Below, piece after piece: positions 16,500 to 24,898 of a DNA stretch of 64,000 bases; the stretch's first letter is position 1, and every line of letters begins with the position of its first letter. The notes under the pieces are model-generated. The model saw only the letters and a program-made list of their open reading frames with translations. It was not told the origin of the DNA and made no database searches. The stretch covers positions 1-64,000 of the forward strand of contig CAZKGO010000003.1 in assembly GCA_964552235.1 (NCBI GenBank). The letters run 5' to 3'. The position numbers and the translations under genes were made by a program. Source of the stretch: CAVTHK01 sp964552235 (GTDB taxonomy: Bacteria; Spirochaetota; Spirochaetia; SZUA-6; CAVTHK01).

Positions 16500-17177
16500 A
16501 TGAAACGCCGCTGCGAGACCATGCAGGCCACCATCCGAAAGCGCGTCGAGCTGCCGTACCTGGCATACTCTCCCGCCGGCCGCGCGCCGGCGTCCGGCCG
16601 GCCGACCGTCATCTTTCTGCACGGCCGCGGTGAGCGGGGCTCGGACCTCAAGCTGGTGACGAAGCACGGGCCGCCCAAGCTCGCGGAGGCCGGCAGGGAG
16701 TTTCCCTTTCTTCTCATCGCGCCTCAATGCCCCCTGGACACGCGATGGCCCTTCGAGCTGGACGCGCTGTGGGCGCTGGTCAAGCACGTGATCTCGGTTC
16801 ACAAAGTGGACACGGAGCGCCTGTACCTCACGGGATTGAGCATGGGCGGATTCGGGACGTGGCACCTGGCCGCCGCTCACCCGCGGGCATTCGCAGCGAT
16901 CGTCCCGATCTGCGGCGGCGCCACCGACGGCACGGGCTTTCCCGAGCGGGTCAGGGTGCTCAAGGACGTGCCGACGTGGGTGTTCCACGGCGCCAAGGAC
17001 CCCGTGGTGCCGATCTCCCAGTCCGAGGTGCTGGTGGCCGCGCTCAAGGAGGCGGGCGGCAGCGTGCGGTTCACCGTGTATCCCGAGGCCGGCCACGACT
17101 CGTGGAGCGAGACCTACGACAACCCCGCGCTCTACGAGTGGATGCTCGCCCAGCGCAACACGAGGTTCCGGCTCTAG
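16500..17177 (+). CDS. Alpha/beta hydrolase, predicted esterase/peptidase
   Basis: 225 residues with the alpha/beta-hydrolase core: oxyanion region IFLHGRGERGSDL, nucleophile elbow LTGLSMGGFGTW (catalytic Ser), Asp in FHGAKDPVVP and His in YPEAGHDSWSE. The arrangement resembles the predicted-peptidase/feruloyl-esterase (LpqC) group. There is no signal peptide, so it is probably cytoplasmic. ATG 16500 or ATG 16521 could be the start; neither has a strong ribosome-binding site. The transglutaminase-like gene follows at once on the same strand. Confidence 0.85.
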   Translation: MKRRCETMQATIRKRVELPYLAYSPAGRAPASGRPTVIFLHGRGERGSDLKLVTKHGPPKLAEAGREFPFLLIAPQCPLDTRWPFELDALWALVKHVISVHKVDTERLYLTGLSMGGFGTWHLAAAHPRAFAAIVPICGGATDGTGFPERVRVLKDVPTWVFHGAKDPVVPISQSEVLVAALKEAGGSVRFTVYPEAGHDSWSETYDNPALYEWMLAQRNTRFRL

Positions 17178-17187
17178 ACGGTGCGGC

Positions 17188-17965
17188 CTGCCGGCCGAAG
17201 TCGCCGCGCTCCGCGACATCGTGCAGGGGCTGCTGGTCCACATCTTCTGGGCCGGCCGCCACGGGCTCGTCCTTTCGGAGGCGCGCAAGGCCGAGGTCTC
17301 GCTGCGGCGCCTCGACCAGAAGTTGGACCGGGTTCTCGAGATGGACGGCTCGCCACCGTCGCAGGCGCGGCCGCTGGAGCGGCCCCTGGTGGCCAACTGC
17401 CGGGACTTCTCGCTGGTCATGACCGCGTTCCTGCGCGCGGCCGGCATCCCCGCTCGCGCCCGCTGCGGGTTCGGCGCCTGCTTCCTGCCCGACCACTTCG
17501 AGGATCACTGGGTCTGCGAGTACTGGAACCAAGGCGCCGGGCGGTGGATCCTGCTCGACGCCCAGCTCGACGCCCTCATGACGACCACGCTCAAGATCGA
17601 CTTCGACCCTCTGAACCTCCCGCGCGATCGATTCGTGGTCGGGGGGCGAGCCTGGCAGTTGTGCCGCCGGGGTCAAGCCGATCCGGAATCCTTTGGCATC
17701 TTCGACATGCACGGCCTGTGGTTCGTGCGCGGCGATCTCATCAGGGACTTCCTCGCCCTGAACAAGATGGAGATCCTGCCCCGGGGATCACGAGCACGGC
17801 CACCTGAGCGAGAGCCCGCAAGGCGGCGAGGCTGAGGAGCGAGACCTCGCCCTCATGGACCGCGTCGCCGCCCTCACGCTCGACCCCGACGGGAGCTTCG
17901 AGGCCCTGCGCGCTCTCTACGGCTCGGATCCGGGTTTCCGCGTGCCCCAGGCGTGGCTGGGCTGA
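17188..17965 (+). CDS. Transglutaminase-like protein, frameshifted near the C-terminus
   Basis: Transglutaminase-like core with catalytic Cys in VANCRDFSLV, His in FEDHWVCEYW and Asp in WILLDAQLD. Conserved sequence (LPAEVAALRDIVQGLLVH) starts upstream of the first normal start codon, GTG 17221, so the true start may be CTG 17188 or the N-terminus is lost. After EILPR at about 17782 the frame runs into an unrelated tail ending at 17835. The family-like C-terminus (MDRVAALTLDPDGSFEALRA, then SDPGFRVP) continues in another frame to TGA 17963-17965. Removing one G from the GGGG at 17783-17786 joins the two. This may be a real mutation or a sequencing error. Function of the family is unknown. Confidence 0.75.
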
Positions 17966-18059
17966 AGGCCCCCACCCGGTCGCCCGCCGTGAGCATCGCT
18001 CGGGCGGAGGCCGGCCCGCGCTGCGGGCGGCGACAAGCGCCGCCGCCTGCCGGCGGCTC

Positions 18060-18689
18060 TCAGCGCTTCCTCACCGGCTGGCGCACGATGGTCTTCATCT
18101 TCTTGGGCGCGGTGCGGCCCGGAATCGAGATGTAGATCTCGTGGTGGGGTCCGGCGAAGGTGAGGCCCTTGTCCCGCATAAAGGCGTGCAGCCGCTCGAT
18201 CGTCGGCTTCTCCTCGGAGTAGGGCCCCTTGTGCAGGATCTGGACGCAGAGGCCCTCGCGCACGGTCTTTTTCCGCACCAGGCCGAGGGCCGGCGAAGCC
18301 TTTTTTCCCGCCAAGGCCTGCTTGCGGGCCTTCTCGAAGTCGGCGGCGCTGATCCCCGACGGGATCGGGATCATCAGCGTCCACTTCCACTCCTGCTTCC
18401 TGCCCTTCAGAAAGGTCGAAGGGTCGTCCGCGTGGTAGAGGCCGGACAGCGGCATGACCCGGAAGTCCATGCCTCTGCTCTTCTTCAAGGAGAACTTCAG
18501 GGTGTAGGCGAGGCCGTAGAGAGCCCCGATCGCCTGCGCGAAGCCCGGCGAGGTGTTGGGGTCGCCCTCGCCGTCGACCTGCAGATAGGCAAGCGGCGGA
18601 ATCCTGACCAGCTGCGGCTCCCGCGCCGAAGGGCTGTAGATCTCCTTGTGATCCGCCCAGAGATCGATCTTTGCGGTTTGCTTGGCCAT
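18060..18689 (-). CDS. GyrI-like small-molecule-binding domain protein
   Basis: 209 residues, a stand-alone GyrI-like domain (the effector-binding fold of BmrR/Rob and of SbmC): KIDLWADHKEIYSPSAREPQLVRIPPLAYLQVDGEGDPN at the start, HKGPYSEEKPTIERLHAF in the centre and HHEIYISIPGRTAPKKMKTIVR at the end. No DNA-binding domain is attached. Members bind lipophilic drugs, and some have been reported to hydrolyse toxic esters. The gene stands alone: two copies of a 13-bp direct repeat lie just upstream of its start at 18689, and an unrelated LacI gene precedes it. Confidence 0.82.
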   Translation of the reverse strand: MAKQTAKIDLWADHKEIYSPSAREPQLVRIPPLAYLQVDGEGDPNTSPGFAQAIGALYGLAYTLKFSLKKSRGMDFRVMPLSGLYHADDPSTFLKGRKQEWKWTLMIPIPSGISAADFEKARKQALAGKKASPALGLVRKKTVREGLCVQILHKGPYSEEKPTIERLHAFMRDKGLTFAGPHHEIYISIPGRTAPKKMKTIVRQPVRKR

Positions 18690-18714
18690 GCATCGAAGAT
18701 TGCGCCGGGGCGGG

Positions 18715-18768
18715 GCGCAGTCAAGCGCCAGGCGAGCAGTCCCGTCGGCACCGGCGCGCAGTCAAGCG
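18715..18768. repeat. Two 13-bp direct repeats upstream of the GyrI-like gene
   Basis: GCGCAGTCAAGCG occurs at 18715-18727 and again at 18756-18768, start to start 41 bp, about four helical turns. Both lie in the 105-bp space between the LacI-family gene and the GyrI-like gene. This could be a paired protein-binding site or a chance remnant. Confidence 0.45.
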
Positions 18769-18795
18769 AGACGCCCCGCTGCGCGGCGCTGCGCG

Positions 18796-19848
18796 TCAGC
18801 CGCCGCGGGCGCCACCGTCGCGGGGCGGCGCCGTCGAGCCGCGCGTCACGAGCGTCGTCGGCAGCACGATCGACTTGACCGCGCGGCTGCCGCCGTCCAC
18901 CAGCTCCAGCATCACCGCTGCGGCGCTCTGTCCCATGCGGGTGCGCGGCTTGCGCACGCTGGTGAGCGGAGGATCCATCACCGCCGCGAACTGCGAGTCG
19001 TCGTAGCCTACCACCGAGATGTCGCGAGGGATGCGCAGCCCGCGTTCCTTGATGGCGCGGCAGACGCCGATCGCCATCAGGTCGTTGGCGGAGAAGATCG
19101 CGGTGACATCGGGGCGCCGCTCCAGGAGAGCGCAGGCTGCGCGGTAGCCTTCTTCCTGATCGTACATTCCTACGCCCTGCAGGCCCGGGTCGGGCGCGAG
19201 CCCCCTCTCGGAAAAGGCGCGCCGGTAGCCTGCCTTGCGGTCGATGCTGCTGCCGTGGTGGGGGATGCCTTCGATGAACGCGATGCGTGTGTGGCCGAGG
19301 TCCAGCAGGTGCGACGCGGCTTCGCAGGCACCCGCCACGTCATCGGCCACCACGCTGCTGAGGCTCAAGCCTTCGATGCGCTGGTTGACCATGACCAGGG
19401 GCACGTCGGCGCCGGCGATCCTGTAGGCGATCTCGGCCGCGCGCTCGAGGCTCAGGACAAAGAGGCCGTCGACGTGCCTGTGGGTCAGCAGCTCGGGAGC
19501 GATCTGGTTGGTCTCGCCCTGAAGCTGGTCGAGGTAGAGGGTCAGCCTGTAGCCCCGGTGGTTGAGCGCAGGGGCAAGCCCAGCCACCACCTCCGGCAGG
19601 AACTCGGTGGGGAACTGCCTCTGGAAGGGATCGTAGAGGATCAGCAGCCCGATCGTGTAGTGACGTCCCGAGATGAGCGAGCGGGCCGACGGATTGCGGG
19701 AGAACTTGAGGCGCTCGACCTGACGCAGCACGCGCTCGCGGGTCTCGGGCCTGACCTTGGCGCTCTTGTTCAGGACTCGCGATACCGTGGCGTGCGACAC
19801 GCCGGCGAGGCGTGCGACGTCCTTGATGGTGAGGCGGCTGCGTTTCAC
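18796..19848 (-). CDS. LacI-family transcriptional regulator of the galactoside operon
   Basis: 350 residues: N-terminal helix-turn-helix and hinge (LTIKDVARLAGVSHATVSRVLNKS) followed by a periplasmic-binding-protein-like effector domain ending VVGYDDSQFAAVMDPPLTSVR. The frame is open to 19926, but a start there would lie upstream of the putative transcription start and inside an operator, so the GTG at 19848 is preferred; it leads directly into the HTH. It is divergent from the SDR-GH36-ABC-SBP-GH42 operon. LacI-type palindromes lie before both transcription units, which predicts autoregulation and repression of the operon, relieved by a galactoside or its product. Confidence 0.92.
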   Translation of the reverse strand: MKRSRLTIKDVARLAGVSHATVSRVLNKSAKVRPETRERVLRQVERLKFSRNPSARSLISGRHYTIGLLILYDPFQRQFPTEFLPEVVAGLAPALNHRGYRLTLYLDQLQGETNQIAPELLTHRHVDGLFVLSLERAAEIAYRIAGADVPLVMVNQRIEGLSLSSVVADDVAGACEAASHLLDLGHTRIAFIEGIPHHGSSIDRKAGYRRAFSERGLAPDPGLQGVGMYDQEEGYRAACALLERRPDVTAIFSANDLMAIGVCRAIKERGLRIPRDISVVGYDDSQFAAVMDPPLTSVRKPRTRMGQSAAAVMLELVDGGSRAVKSIVLPTTLVTRGSTAPPRDGGARGG

Positions 19849-19902
19849 AGCCGCGGCCGCCAGCCGTCCGCGTCGGCTCGCCCGCAGCCGGCCATCGACT
19901 CT

Positions 19903-19918
19903 GTGTACACGTTTACAC
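19903..19918. promoter_or_regulatory. LacI-type operator, regulator side
   Basis: GTGTACACGTTTACAC is a palindrome matching at 14 of 16 positions with the central CG step typical of LacI-family operators. It lies about 55 bp upstream of the regulator's GTG. A minus-strand TTGACA at 19940-19945 could be the -35 of the regulator's promoter, which the site would then overlap. Confidence 0.65.
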
Positions 19919-19980
19919 TCTGACACGGCAACGCACGATTGTCAATTACCTCAGCAGCAACCGTGCCATGCGCCAGGGGG

Positions 19981-20015
19981 TTGACACAAATGGGATTCTA
20001 GTGTACACGTGTTCA
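19981..20015 (+). promoter_or_regulatory. Operon promoter -35 with overlapping LacI-type operator
   Basis: A perfect TTGACA (19981-19986) is followed 17 bp later by a weak -10 (TACACG, 20004-20009). The sequence TGTACACGTGTTCA (20002-20015) is a 12-of-14 palindrome with the same half-site and central CG as the operator at 19903-19918. A repressor bound here would cover the -10 region. It precedes the SDR gene at 20090. Confidence 0.6.
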
Positions 20016-20089
20016 TGGATAGGCGGACATCGCCGCCCGGGGGTGGGCGGGACGGCGACTGCCGCCTCGGGGCGGCGCGGGGAGGCGAC

Positions 20090-20905
20090 TTGGGCGCCAA
20101 AGCAGCTCTCGTGACCGGAGCCAGCCGGGGGATCGGCCGCAGCATCGCCCTGGCGCTCGCGCAGGCCGGCTACGACATCGGAGTCGGCTTTCGCAGCTGC
20201 GAATCCGGTGCCCGCGACGTCTGCAGCCTGATCGAGCACAAGGGCCGCCGGGCGCTGGCCCTTCGCGCAGACATCACCGACCTGTCTCAGATCGAAGGCA
20301 TGTTCGACCGCTTCTTCGAGCGCTTCGGCGGCATCGAGGTGCTGGTCAACAACGCCGGAGTCACCAAGGGCGCCCCGCTGCTCGAGGTCACCCCCGAGCT
20401 CTGGAACGAGATCACGAACGCCGACTGGCGCGGCTCGTTCTTCTGCACCCAGCAGGCGGCCCGGCGCATGATCGCCGACGGCACGCCGGGCTCGATCATC
20501 AACATCACCTCGATCCACGACGCCTGCAACTTTCCCGTGGCGAGCGTCTACGGTCCCGCCAAGGCGGCGCTGGCCAAGTTCACCCAGCACGCGGCGCTCG
20601 AGCTGGCCAGGCACGGCATCCGCGTCAACGCCGTCGAGCCCGGCTGCATCGCCATCCGCGACGGGCAGGAGCAGACGCCGAGAGGTCGGATGCTGCGCTC
20701 GCGCATCCCCTTTGGCCGCTACGGCACGACGGCCGAGGTGGCCGATCTCGTGGTGTACCTGGCTTCGGACAGGGCCGCCTACATCACCGGCTCGTCGTTC
20801 CGGGTCGATGGCGGAGCGCTGCTGCCGGCCCTGCTCGACAACGAGTACGTCGACGGCGGAGGCGACACCGCGGCGCACTGGAAGGCGAGCGAGGTCACCG
20901 GCTGA
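20090..20905 (+). CDS. SDR-family oxidoreductase, first gene of the galactoside operon
   Basis: 271 residues, a classical short-chain dehydrogenase: TGASRGIGRS cofactor loop, NNAG, then Ser in NITSIHDA and Tyr/Lys in VYGPAKAAL. The frame is open back to 20009, but TTG 20090 is preceded by GGAGG (20081-20085) and the conserved beta-1 strand begins there, whereas the upstream codons overlap the operator. As first gene of a galactoside operon it could oxidise galactose or a related hexose, as galactose dehydrogenases of this family do; that is inference. Expected to be LacI-controlled. Confidence 0.9.
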   Translation: MGAKAALVTGASRGIGRSIALALAQAGYDIGVGFRSCESGARDVCSLIEHKGRRALALRADITDLSQIEGMFDRFFERFGGIEVLVNNAGVTKGAPLLEVTPELWNEITNADWRGSFFCTQQAARRMIADGTPGSIINITSIHDACNFPVASVYGPAKAALAKFTQHAALELARHGIRVNAVEPGCIAIRDGQEQTPRGRMLRSRIPFGRYGTTAEVADLVVYLASDRAAYITGSSFRVDGGALLPALLDNEYVDGGGDTAAHWKASEVTG

Positions 20906-20924
20906 GGCCGGGAGAGGAAGGACC

Positions 20925-23009
20925 GTGGCAAAGAAGACCGTCTACCTGAGCAGCAAGAGAGAAGGCAACGGCGCCTGGACCGTGCGCGAGACCGGCGCGG
21001 GCCTCGCGCCCGAGGTGGACCTCTTTCGAGGCTTCGCCCCGCGTCCCCCCGGGGCCCTGGCCGAGGCCCTCGTGGCTGCTGCCGGGCTCTCGATCCGCTA
21101 CGAGGGCCTGCCGGCGGCCAGGGCCATGGCCGCGCTCGCAATCGAGAGCGACACGCTGGATGCCGCCGACGCAATGCACCCGAAGCGCCGCCTGGTGCTG
21201 GCCAACGCAAACAACGGTCTCGCCCTCGAGATCGAGTACGTCCACTATCCGAAGCACAACGCCGTCGTGTTCGGCGGCGAGATCGTGAACCGCAGCACCG
21301 CGCCGATCCGCGGCGTTCGCGAGCTGTGCTCGTTCGAGCTCGCCTTCGACGCCGGGGTCACCGGCGACACGGTGCTGTACACCATCGGCGGCGGCGTCAC
21401 GCACTTTGTCTTTCCGCCCTTCGCCTTCCAGATCGACAAGCGGCGGGTGATGGGCTCGCTGTGGGCCTCGTTTGCCATCGACTCGGGCGACACCGGGCGA
21501 TCGAGCGACCGCCACCTGCCCTTCTTCTATATCACCGACGAGAACGACGCTTCGGGCCTCTACGCGGGCCTCGAGTGGTCGGGCATCTGGAAGATCGCCT
21601 TCCACCGCCGCGAAGAGTACCTGTACGTCCACGGCGGCATGCTCGACGTGGACCTGACGCTGCGCCCGGGCGAGCGCATCCCGATGCCGCGAGCGCTGCT
21701 CGGCTTCTACGAGGGCTCGATCCACGAGGGGCGCAACGCGATGCGGCGGTTCATCAGCGACTGGTTTCCGCTGTACCAGGGCCGGCCGCTGGAGACGCCG
21801 GTCACGTGGAATCACGCCTTCACCTTTGGCCCGACCATCGACGACGCGACGTTTCGAAAGCAGGTGCCGGTCTGCGCCGAGCTGGGCTTCGAGTGGATGC
21901 AGATCGACTGGGGCTGGTTCGCCGGCTGCGTGCAGCACAAGGAGGCCGGAGGCAGCGCCCTCACGGGCATCGGCAACTGGACGCGCGTGGACCCCGAGCG
22001 TTTTCCCGACGGCATCGAGCCGCTGGCCGACCTCGTGCGCAGCCACGGCATGAAGTACTGCACGTGGGTCGACCCCGAGCAGGCGCACCCGACCTCGGAC
22101 ATCGCGCGCGAGCACCCGGAGTGGATGCTCTACGTCGAGGACGCACGGCGGCAGATGTGCATGGTCAACTTCGCCCTGCGCGAGGTGCAGGACCACTTTA
22201 TCGAGCTGATCGAGCAGCAGATCATCAAGAAGTGGGGCGTGCACAAGCTCAAGTGGGACCACAACATCGACCCGCGGGAGTACTGGAATAGGCACGACGA
22301 CCCGGAGCACCGCGGGCTGCTGCAGATCCGGCACATCCGCGGGGTGTGGCGCGTCTGGGAGGAGCTGCGGCGGCGCAATCCGCAGCTGGTGCTGGAGAAC
22401 TGCTCCTCCGGAGGGCGGCGCTTCGACCTCGGCACGTTCGCCCGCGCCCACGTGCACCACGGCAGCGACTTCAACTTTCAGCACGACATCGTGCGCAACC
22501 AGATCTCGGGCCTGAACACGGTGATGCCGAGCTTCTGCGTGATCCACACCTGCACGTGGGGCGACCACGCTTCGCCCGACGTCTACTTCCAGAGCCGGTT
22601 CGGCGGGATCCTGCGCTTTTCGCAGGACTTCGCCAGTTGGCCCGCAGAAGCACGCGAGCGGGCGAAGCGGCACATCGCGGTCTACAAGTCGATCCGCGGC
22701 TACCTCAAGGGCGACTTCTATGCTCTGTTTCCGCAGCCGCGCGAGCTCGAGGAGTGGGACGGGTGGCAGTTCCACGACAGGGACAAGGACGAAGGTTTCG
22801 TGCTGGCCTTCCGGGCGCGAAGCCCCGAGGGCCGGCGCAGCGGCCGGCTGCGCGGATTGCGGCCGCAGGGCACCTACCGGTTCACCGATCCCTACTCGGG
22901 CGAGGAGATCGAGGCCGCCGGGGCGGCGCTCATGGATGAGGGCTTCGCGTTCTCGGTCGAGCCGGACGCCGCGCGGCTGTACCGCTACGCGGGAGAGGGG
23001 CGCCGATGA
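20925..23009 (+). CDS. Glycoside hydrolase family 36, alpha-galactosidase-like
   Basis: 694 residues, the usual length for GH36. The catalytic barrel contains the nucleophile D445 in HKLKWDHNID and the acid/base D515 in HHGSDFNFQHD, preceded by LENCSSGGRRFDLGTF, a strong GH36 signature. The N-terminal beta-sandwich spans about residues 1-310. There is no signal peptide, so substrate must be imported, which fits the ABC genes that follow. GTG 20925 has GGAGAGGAAGG upstream. The stop overlaps the permease start (ATGA). The pocket motif KWDHNID differs from the common KWDMNR, so specificity may differ from plain alpha-galactosidases. Confidence 0.9.
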   Translation: MAKKTVYLSSKREGNGAWTVRETGAGLAPEVDLFRGFAPRPPGALAEALVAAAGLSIRYEGLPAARAMAALAIESDTLDAADAMHPKRRLVLANANNGLALEIEYVHYPKHNAVVFGGEIVNRSTAPIRGVRELCSFELAFDAGVTGDTVLYTIGGGVTHFVFPPFAFQIDKRRVMGSLWASFAIDSGDTGRSSDRHLPFFYITDENDASGLYAGLEWSGIWKIAFHRREEYLYVHGGMLDVDLTLRPGERIPMPRALLGFYEGSIHEGRNAMRRFISDWFPLYQGRPLETPVTWNHAFTFGPTIDDATFRKQVPVCAELGFEWMQIDWGWFAGCVQHKEAGGSALTGIGNWTRVDPERFPDGIEPLADLVRSHGMKYCTWVDPEQAHPTSDIAREHPEWMLYVEDARRQMCMVNFALREVQDHFIELIEQQIIKKWGVHKLKWDHNIDPREYWNRHDDPEHRGLLQIRHIRGVWRVWEELRRRNPQLVLENCSSGGRRFDLGTFARAHVHHGSDFNFQHDIVRNQISGLNTVMPSFCVIHTCTWGDHASPDVYFQSRFGGILRFSQDFASWPAEARERAKRHIAVYKSIRGYLKGDFYALFPQPRELEEWDGWQFHDRDKDEGFVLAFRARSPEGRRSGRLRGLRPQGTYRFTDPYSGEEIEAAGAALMDEGFAFSVEPDAARLYRYAGEGRR

Positions 23010-23956
23010 GCACGGCAGCGGCAGGCCGCGCTGTCGCGAGGCCCGGCAGGCTCGGGCGGCTGCTGCGGTTCCAGGACCGCAACAGCTACTACCTCGCGAT
23101 GCTGCTGCTGCCGATGGCGTACTACTTTGTCTTCAAGATCCTGCCCTGCGTCGGGCTGGTGATCGCGTTCCGGCGCTACACCCCGCTCGGGGGAATGCTC
23201 GGCAGGCAATGGGTGGGGCTGCGCTATTTCCAGCAGGTGTTCACGGACCTGACCTTTTACCGGGCGATCAGGAACAACCTGATCCTCAGCTTCGTGAGCC
23301 TCGTCGTCACCTACCCGATCCCGATCGTCTTTGCCCTGCTGCTGAACGAGGTGCAGAGCAGCGCGTTCAAGCGCGTGGTGCAGACCGTTTCCTATCTGCC
23401 CCGGTTCCTCTCGATCGTCGTCGTGGTGGGGATGCTCAACCAGGTTCTGTCGCCGACGGTCGGCATCGTGAACAACCTGCTCGCCGCCCTCGGGAGCGAG
23501 CGCGTCCATTTCCTGATCCGCCCCGAGTGGTTCCGCACGATCTACGTCGGGTCGGGCATCTGGCAGTGGACCGGCTGGGGAGCGATCATCTACATCGCGG
23601 CCATCAGCAACATCGATCCCCAGCTCTACGAGTCGGCGATGATGGACGGGGCCAGACGGTGGGCCCAGACCATCCACATCACGATTCCCAGCCTCATGCC
23701 CACCGTGACGATCACGTTCATCCTGCGCATCGGCGACTTTATCGGAATCGGCTACGAGAAGGTGCTGCTGCTGAGCAACACGGCCACCTACGAGACCGCC
23801 GACATCATCTCGACCTACGTCTACCGCCTCGGGCTGCAGCAGGGAGCGTTCAGCCAGGCGACAGCAATCGGGCTCACGGAGTCGATCGTGTCGTGCGCGC
23901 TGCTGGTGGGCGCCAACTGGATGGCCCGCCGGTTCAGCGAGTCGAGCCTGTGGTAG
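23006..23956 (+). CDS. Carbohydrate ABC transporter permease (LplB-like)
   Basis: 316 residues with six hydrophobic segments. An N-terminal NSYYLAMLLLPMAYYFVFKILP precedes the helix typical of LplB/polysaccharide-type permeases, and the EAA loop reads YESAMMDGARRWAQTIHITI (about residues 212-231), which couples to the ATPase. It is translationally coupled to the GH36 gene by ATGA. It should form a heterodimer with the next permease and take sugar from the binding protein encoded at 24899. No ATPase gene lies in the operon, so a shared MsmK-like ATPase elsewhere is implied. Confidence 0.92.
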   Translation: MSTAAAGRAVARPGRLGRLLRFQDRNSYYLAMLLLPMAYYFVFKILPCVGLVIAFRRYTPLGGMLGRQWVGLRYFQQVFTDLTFYRAIRNNLILSFVSLVVTYPIPIVFALLLNEVQSSAFKRVVQTVSYLPRFLSIVVVVGMLNQVLSPTVGIVNNLLAALGSERVHFLIRPEWFRTIYVGSGIWQWTGWGAIIYIAAISNIDPQLYESAMMDGARRWAQTIHITIPSLMPTVTITFILRIGDFIGIGYEKVLLLSNTATYETADIISTYVYRLGLQQGAFSQATAIGLTESIVSCALLVGANWMARRFSESSLW

Positions 23957-23963
23957 GGGAGCC

Positions 23964-24842
23964 ATGAAGGGATACGGAGCGAGCCCCGCCTTTCGCGTCA
24001 TCAACGGCCTGTTCATGGCTGTGGTGGTGTTTCTCTGCATCATGCCGTTCGTCAACATCGTTTCCCTGTCGGTCAGCAGGCCCGGCGCCGTGATGCGCGG
24101 AGAGGTCAACCTGTGGCCCGTCGGGTTCTTCGCAGGCAACTACACGCGCGTGCTGGAAACCCCCGAGTTCTACGCGGGCTACGGCAACACCCTCTTCTAC
24201 ACCGCCGCCGGCACCCTCGTTTCGATGGCTGTCACCGTCCTAGGCGCCTACCCCCTGTCGAAGCGGAGCCTGATCGGCAGGCGCTTCTTCATGGGCATCG
24301 TCGTGTTCTCGATGCTCTTCAGCGCGGGGATGATCCCCTTCTACCTGACGGTCAAGTCGGTCGGGCTGCTGAACACGCGCTGGTCGGTCATCATCCCCTT
24401 CGCGCTCAGCACCTGGAATCTGGTGGTGATGAGGACCTTCTTCCAGGGTATCCCCGAGGAGATGGAAGAGGCGGGGATGATGGACGGGGTCAACCCGTTC
24501 CAGTCCCTGGCCCTGATCATCCTGCCGCTGTCCAAGGCGATTCTCGCGACGATCGCCCTGTTCTACGCCGTCGGCTACTGGAACAGCTGGTTCTGGCAGA
24601 TGGTCCTCATCGACACCGCAGACAAGCACCCGGTGAGCCTCTACCTGCGCAAAGTGGTTCTGGGGACCGGTTTCACCATGGACGACCTGGAGGCGACGAC
24701 GGCGCTGGTGGAGGACACGATCAACGCCGAAGGCCTCAAGGCGGCCTCGGTGGTCCTGGTCGTGGCGCCCATCGTGCTCGTGTACCCGTTCGTGCAGAAG
24801 TACTTCGTCAAGGGGGTCATGGTCGGCTCTCTGAAAGGCTAG
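23964..24842 (+). CDS. Carbohydrate ABC transporter permease (YtcP/AraQ-like)
   Basis: 292 residues, six hydrophobic segments, with the EAA loop EEAGMMDGVNPFQSLALIIL (about residues 169-188). The C-terminus PFVQKYFVKGVMVGSLKG is the standard end of this permease family. It is the second half of the heterodimeric inner-membrane channel with the upstream permease, 7 bp away. Its stop is followed by a small stem-loop and then the solute-binding-protein gene. Confidence 0.93.
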   Translation: MKGYGASPAFRVINGLFMAVVVFLCIMPFVNIVSLSVSRPGAVMRGEVNLWPVGFFAGNYTRVLETPEFYAGYGNTLFYTAAGTLVSMAVTVLGAYPLSKRSLIGRRFFMGIVVFSMLFSAGMIPFYLTVKSVGLLNTRWSVIIPFALSTWNLVVMRTFFQGIPEEMEEAGMMDGVNPFQSLALIILPLSKAILATIALFYAVGYWNSWFWQMVLIDTADKHPVSLYLRKVVLGTGFTMDDLEATTALVEDTINAEGLKAASVVLVVAPIVLVYPFVQKYFVKGVMVGSLKG

Positions 24843-24854
24843 CCACCTCCGAAG

Positions 24855-24875
24855 CGGATCGCCGTCGGCGGTCCG
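24855..24875 (+). promoter_or_regulatory. Stem-loop just upstream of the solute-binding-protein gene
   Basis: CGGATCGCC, loop GTC, GGCGGTCCG: a 9-bp stem with one G-U pair in the RNA. It lies 12 bp before the AAGGAGG ribosome-binding site of the next gene, between the permease and binding-protein genes. Such stems can be processing or stability elements; the role here is inferred. Confidence 0.5.
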
Positions 24876-24898
24876 GCAGCAACCACAAGGAGGATGCG

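Noticed and set aside
19849..19926. Longer LacI-family regulator starting at GTG 19926
   Set aside because: These codons include the operator and lie ahead of the probable transcription start; the HTH begins right after GTG 19848.
20712..20924. Upstream extension of the GH36 protein in the same frame
   Set aside because: It overlaps the SDR gene and is Arg-rich; the GTG at 20925 has a strong purine-rich ribosome-binding site.
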